10,302 nucleotides of DNA, taken from assembly GCA_023136735.1 (NCBI GenBank), contig JAGLQQ010000184.1, positions 1 to 10,302 of the forward strand, written 5' to 3'. The stretch's first letter is position 1, and each line of letters starts with the position of its first letter. This DNA comes from Candidatus Omnitrophota bacterium (GTDB lineage: Bacteria > Omnitrophota > Gorgyraeia > B26-G9). The notes under the pieces were generated by a model that saw only the letters and a list, made by a program, of their open reading frames with translations, had not been told where the DNA came from and did no database searches. Positions 1-4,586 of the stretch are shown here, one piece after another. The position numbers were made by a program, and so were the translations under genes.

Positions 1-409
1 TTTTATCAATTAATCCCAGCTCGTTACAATAAAGCAAAATATCCCGGAATAGAGGAGCGATCTGATCTTTCATAGATGAAATAAACTCGGCAATAGTTGT
101 GAAATGAGGTTTTGTATCCGCGGACAAGGCCATGAAAATAACATTTTCCCGACATAGTTTTTCAATATCTCTGGAAGATGTAATCCCGCGGGAATAAGCA
201 TAGAGTACGATTTTAAGCATTATTGCCGGATCATATGCCGGAGCTCCGGTTTCATCATTTTTGTATCGAGTTTCGAATATTGCTGTATCTATCTCATTGT
301 CGACGATGTAGTTTAAGGCATGTTCAAAACTTCCGGGGATTATTTGTTTGCTGAAGTTAATGGGGATAAACATTGCTTGTTCATATGAATAGTTTTTGTA
401 TCGAGCCAT
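1..409 (-). CDS. IS1182-like transposase, N-terminal part (cut by window edge)
   Basis: Mobile-element transposase; the first 136 residues are visible and the gene runs off the left edge. The ATG at 409 follows a good ribosome-binding site (AAAGGAG, 6 nt upstream). The protein begins MARYKNYSYEQAMFIPINFS. It continues with the DUF772 signature of this transposase group: the stretch DETGAPAYDPAIMLKIVLYA (about residues 51-70), then YSRGITSSRDIEKLCREN and ALSADTKPHFTTIAEFISSM. This N-terminal helical domain precedes the DDE catalytic domain in IS1182/IS5-type transposases, and the catalytic part lies outside the window. No frameshift or stop is seen in the visible part. The family assignment rests on recalled similarity; another DUF772-bearing IS family is possible. 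It lies downstream of the unknown gene at 580-1560, in the accessory zone. Confidence 0.88.
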   Translation of the reverse strand, partial: MARYKNYSYEQAMFIPINFSKQIIPGSFEHALNYIVDNEIDTAIFETRYKNDETGAPAYDPAIMLKIVLYAYSRGITSSRDIEKLCRENVIFMALSADTKPHFTTIAEFISSMKDQIAPLFRDILLYCNELGLIDK

Positions 410-579
410 CCTTGCTCCTTTCTCTTAGGTCTTGTTCTATTTTACCTAATTTTAGAGCAAGAAGAAAGTACCTTTGCAAGAAAAATAAGGGGTTTTCCTA
501 CAGCTTCAACATCGGAGCTCACCTGCCGGAATCCGTGCCAGTTTTTCGGCGCGGGTTACGGTCAGCGTGAAGCGATTTG
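410..579. other. IS upstream end and GC-rich intergenic patch
   Basis: Between the transposase start and the stop of the next gene are 170 bases. Positions about 487-508 (GGGGTTTTCCTACAGCTTCA and flank) look like the kind of sequence found at the ends of IS1182-type elements, so the insertion-sequence boundary is probably near here. The other end is outside the window, so terminal inverted repeats cannot be paired. Positions about 512-576 are clearly richer in G and C than the surrounding AT-rich DNA. They are either IS end sequence or a scrap of another element. No gene is supported here. Confidence 0.35.
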
Positions 580-1560
580 TTAGAGATTTTTTGTTTCAAT
601 ATCTGACTTTGTGCCTGATTGCTCAATATTACCCTGCTCCTTAGTTTTTTTTCTTAGTTCTTGTTTGTGTATTTCTTTTAGGAGTTTCTTGTTTTTAATG
701 TTATCTATAAAAGATAGGATTCTTCCACGTATATGATATTGAAAAAAACTATATGGTTTTGCCTTAAACGTTTGAATTTTATCTAAATTAAAACGTTCTA
801 TACATTCTTTTTGATATTCTATAATATCTATTTCTTCGTATGAGATATTCCCTTTTTCTTTTTCATTTTCAAGGAATCCTGATAACGCATCTTTTGTTTC
901 TAAGGATTCTTTTGTTAATTTAAAATTTGTAAACTTTATTATACTAAAACCATCAGCATGGATAGCAACCACGGATTTTTCATCTCCATGTGTAAAACGC
1001 ACTAAATATTTAATATTAATATCATATGATTTATTATCCACCATTAAGCGTTTAGGGATTATTATTGCAGTCATATAATTTTTAAAAAATAATGGTATAG
1101 GACTCCAAGGGATGATGCCGGTTTTTACTTTATATTTTCCATCAGTTGTAGAAAGTAAAATTTGCTTTTTTGTTTTTTCGTCTGATAAAATGTTATCAAT
1201 TTTAATTCTTCTTGTATTAACTGAATAGAAAATAATAGGGTCATAATTGTTTTTGTAGACTTCAAATGGAGGTATTATTAATGGATCGTTTTCATGATTT
1301 TCTAGTTCGAGAAAATAACTGTGACCAATTTTAATATATATTTTAAAGACAACGAGAGGTCTATCTTTCAAGTTTTCTAATGTAAGAGTGTATACGTAAT
1401 CATCTTGCGTGGAGTTACTGTAGCAAGTAAAATAGGTGCCCCTGACGTCATGACCTATCTTTGAGTAAAAAGTTTTGATTGTATAAATTAGGGCAACTAT
1501 TGAAATAAACAGAGCCGTTAACGAAATAGAGATTGATATTATTGCGTTAAAAAGTTCGAT
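580..1560 (-). CDS. Membrane-anchored protein of unknown function, start codon apparently ATC
   Basis: I do not recognise this family. The first conventional start is TTG at 1371 (263 residues). However, the frame is open up to a stop at 1588-1590, and the upstream 63 codons look truly coding. They encode a hydrophobic helix (LFNAIISISISLTALFISIV, then ALIYTI) followed by a strand-rich region (GTYFTCYS, YVYTLTLENL) that runs straight into the annotated start. An AGGAG ribosome-binding site (1568-1572) sits 7 nt before an in-frame ATC at 1558-1560, where an ATG would give MELFNAIIS. The simplest reading is a protein of about 326 residues with a short N-terminus, one membrane helix (about residues 5-27), a cytoplasmic strand-rich domain and a Lys/Glu-rich tail. 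The start codon has either mutated from ATG or is non-canonical. An out-of-frame ATG at 1563-1565 is only 2 nt from the ribosome-binding site and ends after 8 codons. Codon use is very AT-rich, unlike the operon on the right. Confidence 0.72.
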   Translation of the reverse strand: MELFNAIISISISLTALFISIVALIYTIKTFYSKIGHDVRGTYFTCYSNSTQDDYVYTLTLENLKDRPLVVFKIYIKIGHSYFLELENHENDPLIIPPFEVYKNNYDPIIFYSVNTRRIKIDNILSDEKTKKQILLSTTDGKYKVKTGIIPWSPIPLFFKNYMTAIIIPKRLMVDNKSYDINIKYLVRFTHGDEKSVVAIHADGFSIIKFTNFKLTKESLETKDALSGFLENEKEKGNISYEEIDIIEYQKECIERFNLDKIQTFKAKPYSFFQYHIRGRILSFIDNIKNKKLLKEIHKQELRKKTKEQGNIEQSGTKSDIETKNL

Positions 1561-1567
1561 ACCATTA

Positions 1568-1572
1568 CTCCT
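1568..1572 (-). promoter_or_regulatory. Ribosome-binding site that places the start at ATC 1558-1560
   Basis: On the minus strand AAAAAAAGGAG is followed by TAATGGT and then ATC. The AGGAG core is 7 nt from the ATC, which is ideal spacing, but only 2 nt from the out-of-frame ATG. There is no comparable AGGAG-like site in front of the TTG at 1371. This supports translation starting well upstream of 1371. Confidence 0.5.
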
Positions 1573-1701
1573 TTTTTTATTTTGTTTTCATTTTTTTTAT
1601 CTCTAACAATTAATATACGACTACTCGTTTTTCCGTGTTTTTATCACCTACCCGATAATTCCAGATCTATTCCTTCCTCTGAACAGGTCGTAATATGTCC
1701 A

Positions 1702-1728
1702 TAATATCAGGATATATGCCTGGTATTA
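1702..1728 (+). repeat. Long-stem hairpin
   Basis: TAATATCAGG at 1702-1711 and CCTGGTATTA at 1719-1728 form a 10-bp stem with a single U-G wobble when read as plus-strand RNA, around the 7-nt loop ATATATG. It lies just outside the left end of repeat copy 1. No U-tract follows, so it is not an obvious terminator. Confidence 0.55.
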
Positions 1729-1774
1729 AACATGGGGTTTTTGTCTTTTTACTCCCCTTTTGGAATGTTGCGCT

Positions 1775-1993
1775 ATATTTTCTTTGGTTTAGGGGAACAG
1801 ACGAAGACATGATGGCTGAGCTCCGTAATCCATGGATGGATTTTCGGAAGTTCGCCCGTCAGGGCGAATCAGTGAGCCTAAACCATTAGAAAATAAGTGT
1901 ACATTTCTTAGGGGCGGTTTTCCTTTGCTTCGTTTCCTTTTGACGCCAAAAGGAAATGAAGGCGGGGGGACATCTGGGGCGGGCACAGCCCCT
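1775..1993 (+). repeat. Degenerate dispersed repeat, copy 1
   Basis: This segment shares ordered blocks with 2697-2884 in the same orientation. The first block, at 1775-1793 (TATTTTCTTTGG...TTAGG), matches 2697-2715 at 18 of 19 bases. ATTAGAAAATAA at 1885-1896 matches 2794-2805 exactly, GGGGCGGTTTTCCTTT at 1911-1926 matches 2819-2834 exactly, and GGGGCGG...CACAGCCCCT at 1976-1993 matches 2867-2883 with one extra G. Copy 1 carries three perfect hairpins: TTCGCCC/GGGCGAA (1851-1868, loop GTCA), TTTCCTTTTG/CAAAAGGAAA (1933-1956, loop ACGC) and GGGGC/GCCCC (1976-1992). The family is not recognised with certainty. It behaves like a non-coding structured element scattered in intergenic DNA. Confidence 0.72.
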
Positions 1994-2082
1994 ACCTCAA
2001 ACACGCACCCAATATATCAAAAATCAACCTACGCAGTTAAGTCTTTTCATTCCAGACCACAGTCCAAAAACTTTTATACTTT

Positions 2083-2125
2083 TATAGTGTGTCCCCCTAT
2101 CCTATAGAAAAACACTATATTTTTT
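2083..2125 (+). terminator. AT-rich hairpin with U-tract (possible terminator)
   Basis: TATAGTGT (2083-2090) pairs perfectly with ACACTATA (2112-2119), and six T residues follow on the plus strand. The loop is 21 nt and the stem is AT-rich, so a Rho-independent terminator on plus would be weak. The nearest gene, at 2155-2487, is on minus and ends just to the right; read in that direction the stem lacks a clean U-tract. The loop contains GTCCCCC, reminiscent of GTCCCC beside repeat copy 2, so it may be part of the repeat family instead. Confidence 0.3.
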
Positions 2126-2154
2126 CAGGCCTTTCAAAGAACAATTTTTTTATC

Positions 2155-2487
2155 TTAAACGCTTACTTTATCCTCTAAGCGTGTAATTCTTTTTTCGTGG
2201 TTAGCGATGTTTGTATCAATTTTCTTTTCCACTCTATCTATCTTCACGCTATTTTCTCTAATATGTTTATTATTCTCCATTACCGCCATTTCAAGCATAT
2301 TAAACCGTTGTTCCATCCCTTCTTTCAATTGATGTATTTCTTGTTTAATTTCTTGCTTAATTGAACCATGCTGTTCAGCAACTAAATTGATGCTTTTATT
2401 CATTTGTTCCAGCAATACTCTATTCTCTCGTTCTGAATCATATTCTGGTATAGTTTTTTTAGCTTTCTGACTGGATTTTTTATTCAT
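2155..2487 (-). CDS. Small coiled-coil protein of unknown function
   Basis: Encodes 110 residues beginning MNKKSSQKAKKTIPEYDSER. The start at 2487 is chosen because GGAGG lies 6 nt upstream; the open frame could reach 2529, but that would translate through the promoter and ribosome-binding site. After a short basic, probably disordered head (residues 1-20), almost the whole protein is charged amphipathic helix with heptad spacing. It includes SIKQEIKQEIHQLKEGMEQR, FNMLEMAVMENNKHI and a C-terminus KRITRLEDKVSV. It has no Cys, Trp, membrane segment or catalytic motif. Proteins of this shape are common as short coiled-coil hypotheticals in AT-rich environmental genomes, where they are thought to oligomerise; no function can be assigned. 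It sits alone between two copies of a dispersed repeat and has its own promoter, so it is a monocistronic accessory gene. Confidence 0.72.
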   Translation of the reverse strand: MNKKSSQKAKKTIPEYDSERENRVLLEQMNKSINLVAEQHGSIKQEIKQEIHQLKEGMEQRFNMLEMAVMENNKHIRENSVKIDRVEKKIDTNIANHEKRITRLEDKVSV

Positions 2488-2509
2488 TTCTACCTCCGAG
2501 CTTAGTTCT

Positions 2510-2537
2510 ACTATACTAGTTTTCACCAAAAAATCAA
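2510..2537 (-). promoter_or_regulatory. Sigma-70-type promoter of the coiled-coil gene
   Basis: Read on minus, TTGATT (2537-2532) is a -35 box and TATAGT (2515-2510) a -10 box, with a 16-nt spacer. Transcription would start near 2503, just upstream of the GGAGG site and the ATG at 2487. The short 5' leader fits a simple constitutive promoter; no operator is evident. Confidence 0.5.
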
Positions 2538-2553
2538 CGTTTTTATCCGGTTT

Positions 2554-2573
2554 TCATCCGCGATCGGGGATGA
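2554..2573. repeat. Short hairpin downstream of the recombinase fossil
   Basis: TCATCC (2554-2559) pairs with GGATGA (2568-2573), and the loop contains the palindrome CGATCG. It lies 15 bases past the stop of the recombinase remnant on the minus strand and just upstream of the coiled-coil promoter. It may be a relic of the recombinase gene's terminator; no U-tract follows directly. Confidence 0.35.
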
Positions 2574-2587
2574 TAATTCAATATCCC

Positions 2588-2680
2588 TTACTTTAAATCT
2601 TCAGGGACTACCCGGGTATATATCTCCGTCGTGCTTATTCTACTATGCCCTAATATCTTTTGGATGATAACTAATCCCCA
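2588..2680 (-). pseudogene. Fossil of a tyrosine recombinase/phage-type integrase C-terminus
   Basis: Reading minus from 2680 to the TAA at 2588-2590 gives about 30 residues with the C-terminal active-site signature of tyrosine recombinases: LVIIQ followed by KILGHSRISTTEIYTRV and then VPEDLK. The GH histidine and the nucleophile tyrosine (in EIYTR) are both present. Upstream the similarity stops at WG, where an intact enzyme would have RHSFATHLL...GAD, and the reading enters repeat copy 2. Everything N-terminal is gone, so it cannot encode an active enzyme. It is not a copy of the adjacent xerD, whose equivalent stretch reads ELLGHSNIATTQIYTHM. It probably came from a different integrase, of an integrated element or of the old host locus. 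Confidence 0.75.
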
Positions 2681-2696
2681 TTTGAAACCAAGCAAA

Positions 2697-2884
2697 ATAT
2701 TTTCTTTGATTTAGGAATGAAGATGAAGACAGGATGTCGGAACGCCGTAAAGCAGGACTGTTTTTTCGGCGGCGAAGTCGTAATGAGTAAATTATTAGAA
2801 AATAATTGCTGTTTCTCTGGGGCGGTTTTCCTTTACCACATAAAAGAACTGAAGGCTAGGGTTTAAGGGGCGGCACAGCCCCTT
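2697..2884 (+). repeat. Degenerate dispersed repeat, copy 2
   Basis: Second copy of the element at 1775-1993, same orientation, about 0.9 kb away, with the blocks in the same order. It is shorter and more worn. The hairpins equivalent to 1851-1868 and 1933-1956 have decayed, while the terminal one survives and is stronger: AAGGGGC (2865-2871) pairs with GCCCCTT (2878-2884) around GGCACA. It lies exactly between two gene fossils, the recombinase C-terminus on its left and the RHS core on its right, suggesting that it or a larger element carrying it broke both. Confidence 0.68.
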
Positions 2885-2890
2885 ATTAAA

Positions 2891-2995
2891 TTAAAGGTCG
2901 CTGTCCCCTTTTTTATTATAATACCTTGCCCGATAGTAGTAAAGATTTGTCTCCAGATCAAGTTCTCTTCCAGTATACGTATACGGCTGAGCCAA
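2891..2995 (-). pseudogene. Fossil of an RHS-repeat core domain
   Basis: Minus-strand translation gives AQPYTYTGRELD followed by LETNLYYYRARYYN, and then KKGDSDL and a stop at 2891-2893. The central stretch is the hallmark of the RHS-associated core, typically written as TGREYD-ETGLYYYRARYYDP, in which RHS/YD-repeat toxin and surface proteins end their conserved shell. Only about 25 residues of it remain. There is no start codon or upstream repeat region, and the similarity ends where the GGGGACAG repeat-like sequence begins. It is in the same frame as xerD, immediately after the xerD stop at 3005, with no other stop between. I take this as chance or a fusion scar, not a functional extension. 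RHS genes are large and recombine often, so a stranded fragment is plausible. Confidence 0.7.
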
Positions 2996-3004
2996 AACGC
3001 CTAA

Positions 3005-3901
3005 TTAAGGCAGGGGATGGAATTTCTTATGAATTGATTTAAGCTTGTCTTTATTCATATGCGTATATATCTGCGTTGTAGCAATATTACTATGGCCAAG
3101 AAGCTCCTGAACAATGCGCAAATCAGCGCCCTTTTCCAGTAAATGAGTCGCAAAGGAATGACGCAATGTATGAGGTGAAATACGTTTGGAAATATTAGCT
3201 AAAATCGCGTACTCCTTGATCAGCTTCCATATCCTTCTACGGTTAAGTTTTAATCCAAATTTAGAAATAAATAGATAATTAGATTGCTTGTCTTTAAGTT
3301 GTCTCCCCCTGCCTTTTTCTAAATACTCAACAATTGCCGAGCTGGCATACCCGCCCAAAGGGATGATTCTCTCTTTCTGCCCTTTTCCAAAACAGCGTAT
3401 AATTCCAAGCTTAAAATCCACATCTTTTAACTTTAGATCAACCAGTTCAGAAACTCGCATCCCGGTAGCATAGAGTAATTCAAAGCAAGCCCGATCACGC
3501 AAATGTTTTACTTTATCCCCCCTTATTACCTCTAAGAGACTTTCAACCTCACTAATAGAAAGCACGTCCGGCAAATAACGCCATAAGCGCGGGGATTCAA
3601 GCAGCTCAGCCGGATCTTTTTTAACATATTTCTGACTAACCAGATATCTATAGAAAACCTTAATTACTACTATATTTCGTGCTATGGAACTAGATTTTAG
3701 TTTTTTTTCTTTAAGATCGTAAATGAAACCAAGAAAATGATCCCTATTTGGATTTAATAAATCTGAAATCTGATTATTTTCGCTATATTGCGAAAACTTA
3801 TTCAGGTCACGTCGGTAGGAGGAAATTGTATTTCCAGACAACCCCCTTTCAAGGGACAAATAGTCAATAAATTCATCAATATATCGTTCAAGCTTTATCA
3901 T
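3005..3901 (-). CDS. xerD: Tyrosine recombinase XerD/XerC
   Basis: Site-specific recombinase of 298 residues, the usual length for XerC/XerD, which resolve chromosome dimers at dif in complex with a partner and FtsK. Residues 1-90 form the SAM-like DNA-binding N-domain (LSLERGLSGNTISSYRRDL); residues about 110-290 form the catalytic domain. All active-site residues are visible: Arg149 (GMRVSEL), Lys173 (GKGQKER), His244 and Arg247 (HTLRHSF), His270 (LLGHS) and nucleophile Tyr279 (IYTH). The end, KLKSIHKKFHPLP, is typical of XerD-type chromosomal enzymes, not phage integrases. The ATG at 3901 overlaps the end of the uracil-DNA glycosylase gene by 14 nt, which points to translational coupling. 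No dif-like site was found in the window. XerC versus XerD cannot be settled without the partner gene; XerD is favoured by the C-terminus. A weak hairpin, GCCT-AATT-AGGC type, overlaps the stop. Confidence 0.93.
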   Translation of the reverse strand: MIKLERYIDEFIDYLSLERGLSGNTISSYRRDLNKFSQYSENNQISDLLNPNRDHFLGFIYDLKEKKLKSSSIARNIVVIKVFYRYLVSQKYVKKDPAELLESPRLWRYLPDVLSISEVESLLEVIRGDKVKHLRDRACFELLYATGMRVSELVDLKLKDVDFKLGIIRCFGKGQKERIIPLGGYASSAIVEYLEKGRGRQLKDKQSNYLFISKFGLKLNRRRIWKLIKEYAILANISKRISPHTLRHSFATHLLEKGADLRIVQELLGHSNIATTQIYTHMNKDKLKSIHKKFHPLP

Positions 3902-4586
3902 TTACTAAATATTTCATGATTTTTTTCATATCATCCCACACAAGCTTTTTATCCTGAGGATTTCTCAAGAGATATGCGGGATGAAAAGTCGGCATAAGCT
4001 TAATTCCCTCAAAATCATAAAAATTCCCTCTGAGTTTTGAAATTGGGTTTGTAACATTTAACATAGCATGTGCGGCAAATTTACCAAGGCTGCAAATTAT
4101 TTTAGGTTTTATTATCCTAATGAGCTCAGTTAAATACGGCCTGCAGCATACCACCTCTTCAGGCAGCGGGTTACGGTTGGAGGGAGGACGACATCGCAAT
4201 ACATTAGTAATAAATACATCGCTGCGCTCTAGTTTCATTGCCGTTATTATCTTGATTAAAAGCTGCCCGGCAACACCGACAAAAGGGATGCCCGCTAAAT
4301 CCTCATCCCGTCCCGGAGCCTCACCCACAAACATAATCTCTGCATCTAAATTGCCATCTCCGAAAACAAGATTCTTTCTTGTCTTATATAATGAGCATAG
4401 CTGACATTTCTTTGCTTTTTCCAGAAGTTTCTCAAATAATTCTTTTTTAGGGTTAGGCGCTTTAACGCTTGCAGCATTTCCTAAAGGAACACCCTCAGGA
4501 GAAAAATATTGTTCAAACTCAAGACGCATTCTAATAGCCTCAAGACTTTGCTTTAACTGCTCTTTGATAATTTTTCCTTCACCCAT
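3888..4586 (-). CDS. Uracil-DNA glycosylase, family 4 (iron-sulfur)
   Basis: Removes uracil from DNA after cytosine deamination or dUMP misincorporation, starting base-excision repair in the cytoplasm. The 232 residues comprise an extra N-terminal segment (1-45, helical, poorly conserved) and the family 4 UDG domain. Four cysteines match the [4Fe-4S] pattern of the family: Cys61 and Cys64 (CQLC), Cys132 (RCRPPSNRNP) and Cys148 (CRPYL). Active-site motif A is GEAPGRDED (88-96) and motif B is HPAYLL (202-207). The first half was historically annotated as phage SPO1 DNA polymerase-related protein. The N-terminal extension is commonly seen in bacterial members. The ATG at 4586 is preceded by AAGGGA about 8 nt upstream. 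The gene starts 34 nt inside the glycosyltransferase gene and ends 14 nt inside xerD, so the three are likely co-translated. Confidence 0.94.
   Translation of the reverse strand: MGEGKIIKEQLKQSLEAIRMRLEFEQYFSPEGVPLGNAASVKAPNPKKELFEKLLEKAKKCQLCSLYKTRKNLVFGDGNLDAEIMFVGEAPGRDEDLAGIPFVGVAGQLLIKIITAMKLERSDVFITNVLRCRPPSNRNPLPEEVVCCRPYLTELIRIIKPKIICSLGKFAAHAMLNVTNPISKLRGNFYDFEGIKLMPTFHPAYLLRNPQDKKLVWDDMKKIMKYLVNDKA

Larger units (their letters stand above)
1591..2154. other. Gene-free stretch containing repeat copy 1 and hairpins
   Basis: These 564 bases hold no supported gene. Open frames on both strands between 1695 and 2107 fall on the repeat and its hairpins and show no protein-like composition. 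The stretch contains a hairpin at 1702-1728, repeat copy 1 at about 1775-1993, and an AT-rich terminator-like hairpin at 2083-2125. The sequence just above 1572 must hold the promoter of the unknown membrane protein. TATATT at about 1611-1616 (read on minus) is a possible -10 box, but no convincing -35 accompanies it. Confidence 0.6.

Noticed and set aside
1549..1565. Programmed -1 frameshift on the T5 run after ATG 1563-1565
   Set aside because: The run is preceded by C, so it is not a canonical X-XXY-YYZ slippery site, and the ATG is too close to the AGGAG; a damaged or ATC start is simpler.
1695..2107. Short open frames on both strands (1695-1889 plus, 1789-2004 minus, 1832-2107 plus)
   Set aside because: They lie on repeat copy 1 and its hairpins, overlap each other, lack good ribosome-binding sites and have no family-like sequence.
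1775..2884. Integron attC sites or a CRISPR array
   Set aside because: There are only two long degenerate copies, with no core GTTRRRY/RYYYAAC pair and no regular short repeat-spacer spacing.
2973..2984. Perfect palindrome GTATACGTATAC as a possible operator or recombination site
   Set aside because: It encodes part of the RHS fossil (YTYT), so the alternation follows from the codons; no second copy nearby.
3000..3012. Hairpin GCCTAATTAAGGC as xerD terminator
   Set aside because: Only a 4-bp stem and a weak T run after it; not enough to call.
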